Positions 52,624-60,250 of a stretch of 64,000 nt of DNA are shown here, one piece after another. A model generated the notes under the pieces. That model was given only the letters and a program-made list of their open reading frames with translations, made no database searches and was not told where the DNA came from. A program made the translations under genes and the position numbers. Origin of the DNA: Streptomyces sp. M41(2017) (GTDB taxonomy: Bacteria > Actinomycetota > Actinomycetes > Streptomycetales > Streptomycetaceae); the NCBI RefSeq assembly GCF_002078175.1, contig NZ_MWFK01000002.1, positions 1,984,001-2,048,000 on the forward strand, written 5' to 3'. How positions within the stretch are numbered: position 1 is the stretch's first letter; each line of letters starts with the position of its first letter.

Positions 52624-53718
52624 ATGTCTGCGAACCCACACGACGCTCTGCCGATCAGGCTCAACGTCGACGACAGCGATTCGCCGTCGGACGTCGTCGA
52701 CGCGCTGTTCCTCGGTCGCTTCGCGACGGGCGAGCAGCCGCACTCGCACGCCGCGAACATCGACCGTGTCCGGTCCGGAGCCACCCTGCTCCCGCCCGGC
52801 GCCCGGGTGCTGCGCTCCGCGCGGGACGACGACCGCAGCGCGACGCTCGCCGAGGGTGACGGCTGGACCCTTCTGGTGTCGCGCTGGAACAGGGGCGCCG
52901 ACGTCACCGTGACCGCGACGAGCGTCGAGCTTGCCGAGAAGGTGCTGAACGAGGCGACGGACGGTGCCACGGACGAGCCCGAGCCGCAGCCGGAGAACGT
53001 GACGATGGGCTTCTGGTACGTGTCGCCGCGCCGCGGCCCGCACCGCACCACCCGGCAGATCTCCGCCGGGACGTGGGAGGAGGTCCGCGCCAACTACACG
53101 GCGCCGGTCGCGGACGCGATGGACGGCCTGATGAAGACGACCCCCGAGGACATCGCGGGCCGGCTGCTGCTCCTGCACGGTCCGCCGGGCACCGGCAAGA
53201 CGTCCGCCCTGCGCACCCTGGCCCGTTCCTGGCGCGACTGGTGCCAGGTGGACTGTGTGCTGGACCCCGAGCGGCTCTTCTCCGACGTCGGCTATCTGAT
53301 GGACATCGCGATCGGCGAGGAGGACGGCACCGGCAAGGGACGCTGGCGGCTGCTCCTGCTGGAGGACTGCGACGAGCTGATCCGCGGCGAGGCGAAGCAC
53401 ACGGCGGGCCAGGCCCTGTCCCGGCTGCTCAACCTCACCGACGGACTGCTCGGCCAGGGCCGCAACGTCCTGGTGGGCGTCACGACGAACGAGGACCTGG
53501 AGCGTCTGCACCCCGCCGTGGTCCGCCCCGGCCGCTGTCTCGCCCGTATCGAGGTCGGACCGCTGACCCGCCGGGAGTCGGTCGGCTGGCTCGGCACCGA
53601 CGAGGGCGTCCCGCGCGAGGGCGCGACCCTCGCCGAGCTGTACGCGCTGCGCCGCGGCACGACACCGACTTCGGTCCCGGACCAGCGTGAGGGCGCGGAC
53701 GCCGGGCTGTACCTGTAA
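52624..53718 (+). CDS. AAA+ ATPase with DUF5925 N-terminal domain
   Basis: 364 residues from the ATG at 52624 (MSANPHDALPIRLNV); an ATG at 52606 is in frame. N-terminal 150 residues are the actinobacterial DUF5925 module (SDVVDALFLGRFATGEQPHSHAANI). The AAA domain has Walker A LLHGPPGTGKTSALRTLAR (about 186), Walker B LLLLEDCDELI, sensor 1 LVGVTTNEDLERLHPAVVRPGRC and a shortened C-terminal lid. No partner gene adjoins it. Client unknown. Confidence 0.9.
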   Translation: MSANPHDALPIRLNVDDSDSPSDVVDALFLGRFATGEQPHSHAANIDRVRSGATLLPPGARVLRSARDDDRSATLAEGDGWTLLVSRWNRGADVTVTATSVELAEKVLNEATDGATDEPEPQPENVTMGFWYVSPRRGPHRTTRQISAGTWEEVRANYTAPVADAMDGLMKTTPEDIAGRLLLLHGPPGTGKTSALRTLARSWRDWCQVDCVLDPERLFSDVGYLMDIAIGEEDGTGKGRWRLLLLEDCDELIRGEAKHTAGQALSRLLNLTDGLLGQGRNVLVGVTTNEDLERLHPAVVRPGRCLARIEVGPLTRRESVGWLGTDEGVPREGATLAELYALRRGTTPTSVPDQREGADAGLYL

Positions 53719-53765
53719 GGGCGGCGCAGGCTTCGGCGCCCAGGGCGCTCCGAGCGCTCCGCGTT

Positions 53766-54140
53766 CTAGGAGTCCCCCTCGAACGCCGCCCGCAGGGCGT
53801 CCCGTACGGCGGCCAGCGCGGCGGTCTCGGTCAGTCCGAGGCGGTGCGCCCGGTCGGCGTAGGCCTGCGCGGCCGCCGCCGCCTGCTGCGCCGCGGCGTC
53901 CCCGGCGGCGGCCACGAACGTCCCGTTGCGGCCGCGCGTCTCGATCACCCCGTCCGATTCGAGGGCCCGGTAGGCCTTGGCGACGGTGTTGGCCGCGAGG
54001 CCGAGCGACTCGGCCAGCCCCCGCACCGTGGGCAGCTTGTGGCCGACCGGCAGCGCACCGGACCTGGCCTGCTCGGAAATCTGGGCGCGCACCTGCTCGT
54101 ACGGCGCGGCCCCCTCTGCGATGTGGATCTTCAGGGTCAC
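53766..54140 (-). CDS. Short GntR regulator (YtrA-like)
   Basis: 124 residues from the GTG at 54140 (VTLKIHIAEGAAPYEQVRAQ). No ribosome site; GACAAT ends about nine bases before it, so leaderless expression is likely. The winged HTH LPTVRGLAESLGLAANTVAKAYRALESDGVIETRGRNGTFV covers most of the protein. The short helical tail (about 40 residues) is typical of YtrA-type regulators, which usually control ABC exporters; none lies beside it. Divergent from the GNAT gene; a shared promoter region of 70 bp. Confidence 0.9.
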   Translation of the reverse strand: MTLKIHIAEGAAPYEQVRAQISEQARSGALPVGHKLPTVRGLAESLGLAANTVAKAYRALESDGVIETRGRNGTFVAAAGDAAAQQAAAAAQAYADRAHRLGLTETAALAAVRDALRAAFEGDS

Positions 54141-54210
54141 CCGGCGATTGTCCCGCACCCGGGGAAAAGGGGAGGCATCCGCACACGGCCTGCCCGTAGC
54201 GTTCGCTGCC

Positions 54211-55149
54211 ATGACACTGATCATCCGTGAGGTGCGTCGCGGGGACCCGGTGGACGCCGCGAGCTTCGCGCGCATCCGTCACGAGGCTCTCCCCTTCGTG
54301 CTCTTCACCCCGCAGTCCATCGCCTACGACATCGAGCACGCCCATCCCGACGCGCACTACCGGCCGTTGCTGGCCCTGGAGGACGGCGAGCCGGTCGGCA
54401 CCGCGCAGGTGGGCATCGTGTACGACAGCCCCGAGCCGGGGCAGGGCTACGTCAACGTCTATGTGCACCCGGAGCGGACGGGCCGCGGCGCGGGGTCGCT
54501 GCTGGTGCGCTCCGCGGAGGAGCGGCTCGCCGCCCTGGGCGCGACCAGGCTGTTCGCCTGGGTGCTGGACGCGCCCGCGAACCGTGCCTTCGCGGAGAAG
54601 CGCGGCTACCGCTCGGCCCGTTCCGCGCATTTCCTCCGCCTCGACCTGGCGAACGGCGAGCTGCCGCCGCTCCAGTCCCCGCCCCCCGGCGTCGAGGTGC
54701 GCAGCGGGGCGGACTTCGCGGACGATCCGCGGCCGTTGTTCGTCCTGGACGCGGAGACGCTCCTCGACGAACCCAGCGACGTCGACCGGGAGTTCACGGA
54801 CTACGAGGCCTGGCTGGAGGAGACCTGGCGTCATCCGCTCCTCGACCACGAGCTGACGTCCGTCGCTCTGGTGGACGGCCGGCCGGCGGCGTTCAGCGCG
54901 GCCCGCACCGACGGCGGCACCCGCTACGGCACGGTGATGACGGGCACCGCCCGTGCCTTCCGGGGCCGCGGTCTCGCCAAGCTCGCCAAGAACCACTCCC
55001 TGCACCGCGCCCGCGCGGCCGGCTTCCGGGAGGCGTTCACCGGCAACGACACGGACAACGGGCCGATGCTCGCGATCAACAAGTGGTTCGGCTACGAGGT
55101 GTGCGCCACGGAGGTGAAGTATGTCCACGAACTCGGCGGGGGCTCCTGA
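54211..55149 (+). CDS. GNAT acetyltransferase, tandem domains
   Basis: 312 residues from the ATG at 54211; TAGCGT ends eight bases before it and there is no ribosome site, so probably leaderless. N-terminal GNAT half with the acetyl-CoA loop VNVYVHPERTGRGAGSLLVRSAEE. The C-terminal half repeats the fold (VMTGTARAFRGRGLAKLAKNHSLHRARAAGF, FTGNDTDNGPMLAINKWFGYEV). Two-domain GNATs of this kind include mycothiol synthase and several antibiotic-modifying enzymes; the substrate is unknown. Overlaps the next gene by 29 bp. Confidence 0.9.
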   Translation: MTLIIREVRRGDPVDAASFARIRHEALPFVLFTPQSIAYDIEHAHPDAHYRPLLALEDGEPVGTAQVGIVYDSPEPGQGYVNVYVHPERTGRGAGSLLVRSAEERLAALGATRLFAWVLDAPANRAFAEKRGYRSARSAHFLRLDLANGELPPLQSPPPGVEVRSGADFADDPRPLFVLDAETLLDEPSDVDREFTDYEAWLEETWRHPLLDHELTSVALVDGRPAAFSAARTDGGTRYGTVMTGTARAFRGRGLAKLAKNHSLHRARAAGFREAFTGNDTDNGPMLAINKWFGYEVCATEVKYVHELGGGS

Positions 55150-55621
55150 CCCGGTGGAGATCGTGCTCGTCAAGGCGGGCCGTACGAAGATCAGTTACCC
55201 GGCGGAGCTGCTCGCCGACGACGGGACGCGGGTCGTGGTGCGCGCTCCCTGGGCCGGCGACACCGCCCGGGACTTCGGCTTCGTACGGTTCGAGCGGGGT
55301 GACGTCTTCACCGAGTACTACTGGCGGGACCGGTGGTACGCGGTGAAGGAGGTCCGGGACGCGGCGGGCGTGCGGAAGGGCTGGTACTGCGACGTCACGC
55401 GGCCCGCCACCGTGTCCGAGGGGCGCCTGGTGGTCGAGGACCTCGACCTGGACCTGTGGCGCTCGGCCGACGGCACGCAGGTCCTGCGGCTGGACGAGGA
55501 CGAGTTCGCGGAGAGCGGCCTGGCGGCCACCGACCCGGCGGCGGCGCTCGCCGCCGAGAAGGCCCTGGACGACCTCGAACGCCTGGCCCGCGAGGGCGGT
55601 TTCGAAGCGCTGCTGGAGTAG
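55121..55621 (+). CDS. DUF402 (FomD-like) phosphohydrolase
   Basis: 166 residues, with GGAGG eight bases before the ATG. Family hallmarks: VEIVLVKAGRTKISYPAELLADDG, DVFTEYYWRDRWYAVKEVRDAAGVRKGWYCDV and LVVEDLDLDLWRSADG, where the Asp/Glu cluster binds divalent metal. Characterised relatives hydrolyse nucleoside di/triphosphates or a CMP-phosphonate (FomD). Its start lies inside the upstream GNAT gene (29-bp overlap), so the two are coupled. Confidence 0.85.
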   Translation: MSTNSAGAPDPVEIVLVKAGRTKISYPAELLADDGTRVVVRAPWAGDTARDFGFVRFERGDVFTEYYWRDRWYAVKEVRDAAGVRKGWYCDVTRPATVSEGRLVVEDLDLDLWRSADGTQVLRLDEDEFAESGLAATDPAAALAAEKALDDLERLAREGGFEALLE

Positions 55622-55680
55622 GCGGGTTCCGCCGGGCACCGGCCGCCTCTTCGGAGCGCCGGTGCCGTCGGCTCCCGGGG

Positions 55681-55731
55681 CCGGTCGGGTGCCGGGGCCG
55701 GTCGGGTGCCGGGGCCGGTCGGGTGCCGGGC
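55681..55731. repeat. 17-bp tandem repeat, three copies
   Basis: Unit CCGGTCGGGTGCCGGGG at 55681, 55698 and 55715; the third copy ends in C instead of G. Lies between the convergent DUF402 and methyltransferase genes. Confidence 0.9.
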
Positions 55732-55749
55732 GGGCCGTGTCGCCCGGGG

Positions 55750-56382
55750 TCAGAAGGTGGCCACCACGGCGAACCTCTCGTCGTCGACCTCGTGGCCCCA
55801 CAGCCGCGCGTCGTCCGACAGCGGCTCCACGCGCAGCCCGGCGCCCTCGCCGGCCTCGGCGACCAGCGGCCGGAGCAGGGCGGTCAGCCGGTCGGCGGAC
55901 AGCCCGACCGGGTGCACGGTCCCCCAGACGCCCTCGACGAGGACGAGCCGGCCGCCCGGACGCAGGAGCCCCCGCCAGTGCCGCAGCACGCGCTCGGGGG
56001 CGGGCAGGGTCCAGAGCACATGGCGGCAGAAGAGCACGTCGTACCGCTGCTCGCCGACCGGGGGCGCCACCGCGTCACCGACGAGGAACGCCGCGTCACG
56101 GCCGGCCAGCTTGGCTCTGGCACGGTCGATCATGCGGGGCGAGAGATCGACCCCGGTGACGCGGTGTCCCTCCTCGGACGCGAGGAGGGACAGGCTTCCC
56201 GTACCGCAGCCCACGTCGAGCAGGTCGCCCGGCCGGTCCGGCAGCCAGGTCCGCAGCCGGACCGCCCAGGCCGCGCGGACCGCCGGGTCACGCAGGCCGT
56301 GGTCGGGCTCCTCGTCGAACGTGGCGGACTCCGCGTCCCAGTCGACGCCCGCCCCCGGATTCGTCACGCTGTCGCTCACCAT
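55750..56382 (-). CDS. Class I SAM-dependent methyltransferase
   Basis: 210 residues from the ATG at 56382 (MVSDSVTNPGAGVDWDAES); starts up to 8 codons earlier are possible. SAM-binding motif I LLDVGCGTGSLSLLA, motif II VTGVDLSPRMIDRARAKL, then DVLFCRHVLWTLPAPERVLRHWRGLLRPGGRLVLVEG. This resembles UbiE/methyltransferase-11 proteins acting on small molecules. Substrate unknown. Confidence 0.9.
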   Translation of the reverse strand: MVSDSVTNPGAGVDWDAESATFDEEPDHGLRDPAVRAAWAVRLRTWLPDRPGDLLDVGCGTGSLSLLASEEGHRVTGVDLSPRMIDRARAKLAGRDAAFLVGDAVAPPVGEQRYDVLFCRHVLWTLPAPERVLRHWRGLLRPGGRLVLVEGVWGTVHPVGLSADRLTALLRPLVAEAGEGAGLRVEPLSDDARLWGHEVDDERFAVVATF

Positions 56383-56515
56383 GCGTCCCATCGTGTCAGC
56401 CGCCACTGACAGTCCGGCCGACAGTCCGGCGGGGCCGCCGGGGCGGACCGGCCGGCGCAGGACGTGACCGGCGCCACAGACAGATCGCCACCGATGAGGA
56501 ACTCTCCCCCGAAAG

Positions 56516-56549
56516 GTCTACCTCCGTACACCATCGGGATCCGGTAGAC
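56516..56549. promoter_or_regulatory. Inverted repeat upstream of the 44-residue gene
   Basis: GTCTACC (56516-56522) and GGTAGAC (56543-56549), perfect 7-bp arms, 20 bp apart, ending 14 bp before the start codon. Operator or leader stem. Confidence 0.5.
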
Positions 56550-56563
56550 GCGAGGAGGCAGCC

Positions 56564-56698
56564 ATGCGCCGTGCGACCGTGCAGAAGCCCCTGAGGAAGT
56601 CGGACTCCCGCCGTGTACGGGACGAGGCCGAGGAACGTCCCGCCGCGCGCCCCGAGATCCGCAAGGACATCGCGCGCACCTGGTGGCCGGACGGCTGA
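56564..56698 (+). CDS. 44-residue basic conserved small protein
   Basis: ATG at 56564 follows GAGGAGG by six bases, one of the best ribosome sites in the window. Sequence starts MRRATVQKPLRKSDSRRVRD, continues EAEERPAARPEIRKDIART and ends WWPDG. 13 Arg/Lys and 8 Asp/Glu residues; probably a disordered or helical protein. Similar short proteins seem to occur in other Streptomyces (recollection), but no function is known. The palindrome at 56516-56549 precedes it. Confidence 0.72.
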   Translation: MRRATVQKPLRKSDSRRVRDEAEERPAARPEIRKDIARTWWPDG

Positions 56699-56730
56699 GC
56701 CCGCCCCGCCGGACCGGCGCGCGGCCCCTG

Positions 56731-57231
56731 TCAGCCGAGGCGCTTGCGGTAGTGGACGCGGTCGTAGGGCCCGTCCACGCGCCGCTCGACGACCTCGTAC
56801 CCGAGCTTCGGGTAGATCTTCTGGTTCTCCCACATCATCGCGTTGGTGCAGAGCCTGACCTCGTCCAGTCCCCGAGCACGCGCGTGCGCGTCGACGAACC
56901 GCAGCAGTCGTCCCCCGATGCCCCTGCCGTGGGCGTCGGGCCGCACGGCGACGATGTCGAGGTACAGGTGGTCCGGCCGCTCCTCGACGACCACGAGTCC
57001 GGTCACCGGCTCCCCCGTGACGAACACCCGGCCTGCCGCCACATCGGCCTCGTGGTCCGCCACCATGGGCGCGGGCACGACGCCGATGCGCTCGACGTAC
57101 GGCTCGAAGGCGGCGTCGATCACGGCCCGCACCGCCGCCACGTCACCGGCAGCGGCACGCCGCACCCCGAACGCCGCGAGCCGCTCTCCGGGCTCCCCGA
57201 ACCCGCCTGATCTCCCGGGCATCTCCGTCAT
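56731..57231 (-). CDS. GNAT family N-acetyltransferase
   Basis: 166 residues from the ATG at 57231; TAGCGT ends seven bases upstream and no ribosome site is present, so leaderless. Motif A LYLDIVAVRPDAHGRGIGGRLLRFVDAHARARG binds acetyl-CoA. Motif B MMWENQKIYPKLGYEVVERRVDGPYDRVHYRKRL closes the fold. Single domain of usual length. Substrate unknown. Confidence 0.92.
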   Translation of the reverse strand: MTEMPGRSGGFGEPGERLAAFGVRRAAAGDVAAVRAVIDAAFEPYVERIGVVPAPMVADHEADVAAGRVFVTGEPVTGLVVVEERPDHLYLDIVAVRPDAHGRGIGGRLLRFVDAHARARGLDEVRLCTNAMMWENQKIYPKLGYEVVERRVDGPYDRVHYRKRLG

Positions 57232-57405
57232 ACCCCGCACGCTACCCACAGGCCGCGGCGCACCGATGCCCGGCCGGGCCCCGCGCTCCCTTCCTGAGCC
57301 CCCCGTTAGCCCCGCCTTAACGGCGCCATAAGGATCCCCGTCACCCGTCCCCAGCAGGCGATTTCACGGATTCCTGGGGCTAGTTTCTGATCACCCCCAC
57401 GGGAT

Positions 57406-57428
57406 CCCCGCACGAACGGTGTGCGGGG
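57406..57428 (+). promoter_or_regulatory. 5'-leader hairpin of the LPMO gene
   Basis: CCCCGCAC-GAACGGT-GTGCGGGG, perfect 8-bp arms, 40 bp before the ATG at 57468. TAGTTTCTGAT upstream may belong to the promoter. Confidence 0.5.
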
Positions 57429-57467
57429 CTCGCCCCCCCGCATCAGGATCGTTCGAGGAGTTCCCGC

Positions 57468-58490
57468 ATGTCTGCACGCCGCAAGGCCGCCGCTGTCGTC
57501 GCCGCCGGCATCGCCCCGCTCGCCCTGTCCGCGCTGGCCGCCGCGCCCGCGTCGGCGCACGGCACGATGGGGGACCCGGTGAGCCGGGTGTCCCAGTGTT
57601 ACGCGGAGGGTCCGGAGAGCCCGAAGTCGGCGGCCTGCAAGGCGGCGGTCGCCGCGGGCGGCACGCAGGCGCTCTACGACTGGAACGGCATCCGCATCGG
57701 TGACGCGAACGGGCAGCACCAGGCGCTGATCCCGGACGGCAAGCTGTGCAGCGCCAACAGCGAGGAGTTCAAGGGGCTCGACCTGGCGCGCTCCGACTGG
57801 CCGGCGACCGGCGTGAGCAGCGGGGCGTACACCTTCAGGTACCGGGTGACGGCGCAGCACAAGGGCACGTTCAAGGTGTACATCACGAAGTCCGGCTACG
57901 ACCCGTCCAAGCCGCTGGCCTGGGCGGACCTCGATCTCGCGCACCCCGTCGCGACGGTGACCGACCCGACCGCCTCGAACGGCTTCTACAGCTTCTCCGG
58001 CAGCCTCCCGGAGCGTTCCGGCAAGCAGCTCCTGTACGCCGTCTGGCAGCGTTCGGACAGCCCGGAGGCCTTCTACTCGTGTTCCGACGTGGCGTTCGGC
58101 GGCAGCGGTGACGGCAAGGGAGCGGGCGGCGGAACCACTCCGGTGCCGACCGCCTCCGCGCCCTCGGACGAGCAGATCGCGGACGGCAGCGACAGGTCGA
58201 CGGTGGAGCACCACGGTCACGGCGACGGCGACGCCGGTACGTCGGCCGAACCGGCGGCGAGCGCGAGCGCGAAGGCCGCCGGCGTCGCCGAGGACACGGA
58301 CACCACCGCGGACGCCGCGGCGAACCAGCCGGAGGCCGCCGGTTCCTCCGCGAACCTCGCCGAGACCGGCGGCGATTCCACCACCCCGTACATCGCGGTC
58401 GGCGGTGCCGCCGTCCTGGCGCTCGGCGCCGCGACCCTCTTCGCGTCGGTGCGCCGCCGGGCGACCCCGGGCGGCCGGCACGGCCGCTAG
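57468..58490 (+). CDS. AA10 lytic polysaccharide monooxygenase with sortase signal
   Basis: 340 residues, RBS GAGGAG. Signal peptide ends ASA, leaving His31 (HGTMGDPVSR) as the new N-terminus, the first half of the copper histidine brace. The second is His131 in VTAQHKGTFKVYITK. The AA10 core runs to about residue 205, followed by a Gly/Ala/Ser/Asp-rich linker (about 90 residues, with HHGHGDGD). LAETG at 297-301, a membrane helix and RRR form a class E sortase signal, so the enzyme is wall-anchored. Oxidatively cleaves chitin or cellulose-like chains. S. coelicolor LpmP (SCO1734), implicated in wall remodelling, is the likely orthologue (recollection). Confidence 0.93.
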   Translation: MSARRKAAAVVAAGIAPLALSALAAAPASAHGTMGDPVSRVSQCYAEGPESPKSAACKAAVAAGGTQALYDWNGIRIGDANGQHQALIPDGKLCSANSEEFKGLDLARSDWPATGVSSGAYTFRYRVTAQHKGTFKVYITKSGYDPSKPLAWADLDLAHPVATVTDPTASNGFYSFSGSLPERSGKQLLYAVWQRSDSPEAFYSCSDVAFGGSGDGKGAGGGTTPVPTASAPSDEQIADGSDRSTVEHHGHGDGDAGTSAEPAASASAKAAGVAEDTDTTADAAANQPEAAGSSANLAETGGDSTTPYIAVGGAAVLALGAATLFASVRRRATPGGRHGR

Positions 58491-58512
58491 GACATGCCTC
58501 GGACCACGGACT

Positions 58513-58551
58513 CCGGGGGCTGACCGGCGGCTCGGGCCGGTCAGCCCCCGG
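58513..58551. terminator. Bidirectional terminator, 15-bp arms
   Basis: CCGGGGGCTGACCGG and CCGGTCAGCCCCCGG with a 9-nt loop, between the convergent LPMO and lipase genes. Confidence 0.85.
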
Positions 58552-58557
58552 CTGTGT

Positions 58558-59418
58558 TCAGCTGAACACGGACGCGCAGGTGGTGGCGGAGGCGTGGGCG
58601 GGATCGAGGGCGTTCGCCACCTCGTGGTAGGCGATCCGGTCGACGATCCCGATGGCCACGTGCTCGGAGAGATCCAGGCCGCACAGGTTCTGCAGCAGGA
58701 CGTTGTGGACGTCGGATCCGCTCAGGAACTGCGAGGTGTACGGCGTGACCACCTCGTCGTACTTGGTGGCGATGACGGTGTAGTGCACGCCGGGGACGGT
58801 GTCGCCGCCCGCGTTGAGCTTGGTCAGGAACGCGGAACCGGCGACCTGGTCGGCGAGTCCGGGAGTCGCCGACGACAGCAGGTCCGCCGCGCCGGGGAAG
58901 TACGGGAGCAGGTTGGCCAGGCCGCTCAGGGTCGTGCCGTGGTTGTCGGGGGCGATGCCGACGAGGGCGTTCACCTTGGCGGCTCCGCCGAGGAACTTGA
59001 GGTAGTAGCGGGGCATCATGCCGCCCTGCGAGTGGCCGACCAGGTCGGCCTTGGCGGCGCCGGTCGCGGTGAGCACCTTGTCGACGAAGACCTGGAGCTG
59101 CGCGGCCGACTTGTCGATGGGGCCGAGGCCGTTGAAGAGGGGGACGCCGGGGAGCTGGCCGTAGTCGAGGGAGAAGACGCAGTACCCGCGGCTGGTCAGG
59201 TAGGGGGCGAGTGCCAGCCAGTTGTCGACCGAGTTCCCGAACGTGCCGTGGACGAGGACGACGGGGCGGGGATGCGCGGCGGACGGCTTGCAGGAGTAGT
59301 TGTTCCAGCCACTGCTGGGGGCGGAGGCGGCCTGGGCCGTGGCGGCGGGGACGACCGCGACGGCGGCGGCCAGGAGCAGGGCGGCCAGGGGTCTGAGCAC
59401 TCGGTTCCAGGGCAGCAT
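58558..59418 (-). CDS. Secreted triacylglycerol lipase/esterase (alpha/beta hydrolase)
   Basis: 286 residues. Signal peptide LRPLAALLLAAAVAVVPAATAQA. Oxyanion region RPVVLVHGTFGNSVDNWLALAPYL, nucleophile elbow VGHSQGGMMPRYYLKFLGG, late Asp in IATKYDEVVTPYTS, and His in SEHVAIG. Two Cys pairs are plausible (SCKPS, YCVF, NLCGLD, TTCAS). Resembles Streptomyces extracellular lipases such as SCO1735. Its promoter holds repeated GTAACTT motifs (59497-59536) and a 14-bp palindrome. Confidence 0.92.
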   Translation of the reverse strand: MLPWNRVLRPLAALLLAAAVAVVPAATAQAASAPSSGWNNYSCKPSAAHPRPVVLVHGTFGNSVDNWLALAPYLTSRGYCVFSLDYGQLPGVPLFNGLGPIDKSAAQLQVFVDKVLTATGAAKADLVGHSQGGMMPRYYLKFLGGAAKVNALVGIAPDNHGTTLSGLANLLPYFPGAADLLSSATPGLADQVAGSAFLTKLNAGGDTVPGVHYTVIATKYDEVVTPYTSQFLSGSDVHNVLLQNLCGLDLSEHVAIGIVDRIAYHEVANALDPAHASATTCASVFS

Positions 59419-59465
59419 CGTGTGATCTCCTTGCGGCTCAAGGGAGTTGCGACGGCGTACGCCCT

Positions 59466-59536
59466 GTGATCCGGATCACGAGGATGCTGTTCACTCGTCA
59501 AGTTACGAGCGAGTAGCACGCGTGTGAAGTTACGCG
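59466..59536. promoter_or_regulatory. Palindrome and direct repeats in the lipase promoter
   Basis: GTGATCCGGATCAC (59466-59479) is a perfect 14-bp palindrome. GTCAAGTTACGAG (59497-59509) and GTGAAGTTACGCG (59524-59536) are direct repeats 27 bp apart with 11 of 13 bases identical. Suggests an activator binding two sites upstream of the lipase start. Confidence 0.5.
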
Positions 59537-59590
59537 TCAGTAAAAACATTCAGTGGTAGCCGATGAGGGATGCCACGGTCCTTCGAACCG

Positions 59591-60037
59591 TCACCAGGCG
59601 GGCCTGATGGGACCGTAGGGCGCGATGCGCAGCAGACGCGTATACAACGCGCGCATGTCACCCTCACCGAGCAGTTCACCCCACGTCCGCACGGCGTCCG
59701 CCGCCGCCTCTTCGGCCGCACGGGTGCACGCCCGCCCCCGCTCGGTCAGCAGGATCAGCCGGGCGCGGGCGTCCTCCGGGTGCGGCCGGCGTTCGACGTA
59801 CCCCTTGCGGACCAGCTCGTCGACGAGCTGACTGGCGGCCTGCTTGGTGACCCCGAGATGCGCGGCGAGATCGGTGACCGTCGCCCCGTCCGCCGAGAGC
59901 CGCGCGAAGGCGAACCCGTGGGCGGGCCGCACGTCGTCGAATCCGCGGGAGACCACGCCCTCGTGGATGCGGCGGGTCAGCTCGCCGGCGGTGGCGAGCA
60001 GGGCGGCGGACAGGGCCATGGCCTCGGAGTTCTGCAC
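59591..60037 (-). CDS. MarR family regulator
   Basis: 148 residues from the GTG at 60037. Winged HTH GATVTDLAAHLGVTKQAASQLVDELVRKGYVERRPHPEDARARLILLTERG is flanked by dimer helices, the classic MarR layout. The promoter reads TTGACT, 17 bp, TCAATG, ending five bases before the start, so the mRNA is probably leaderless. Its -35 box lies inside the operator at 60067-60115. Divergent from a cupin gene, which it should control together with itself. Confidence 0.94.
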   Translation of the reverse strand: MQNSEAMALSAALLATAGELTRRIHEGVVSRGFDDVRPAHGFAFARLSADGATVTDLAAHLGVTKQAASQLVDELVRKGYVERRPHPEDARARLILLTERGRACTRAAEEAAADAVRTWGELLGEGDMRALYTRLLRIAPYGPIRPAW

Positions 60038-60054
60038 TCAGGCATTGAAACACC

Positions 60055-60115
60055 CTTGACGAATCAGTCAAGCAGCTTGACCATAAGGACAGCACACATG
60101 GTCAAGCTGCTTGAC
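60055..60115. promoter_or_regulatory. Nested MarR operator array
   Basis: An exact 18-bp inverted repeat, 60067-60084 and 60098-60115, with 13 bp between. Each arm is itself the palindrome GTCAAGC-N-GCTTGAC. A further half-site CTTGAC lies at 60055-60060. The two palindrome centres are 34 bp apart, a little over three helical turns. Confidence 0.85.
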
Positions 60116-60250
60116 CATGTGTCGCATCCGTCCGACCGTACGGGCCCGGACCCGCCCCGCCGGGTCCCGGGCACCGTCCGGAACCGGACCGCGACCCCGG
60201 TTCCCACCGATCCGATCCACCTGTCCGATGCACCGATCCAGGAGGCACCC

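Noticed and set aside
52462..55173. Upstream extension of the glycoside hydrolase frame to 1380 codons
   Set aside because: The extension runs antisense through the AAA ATPase and GNAT genes. The true N-terminus is the membrane helix after the ATG at 52461, next to a -10 box.
60098..60250. Earlier in-frame ATG of the cupin (MVKLLDHV...)
   Set aside because: It lies within the MarR operator, has no ribosome site, and adds 51 residues unlike any cupin; the GTG at 60251 has AGGAGG.
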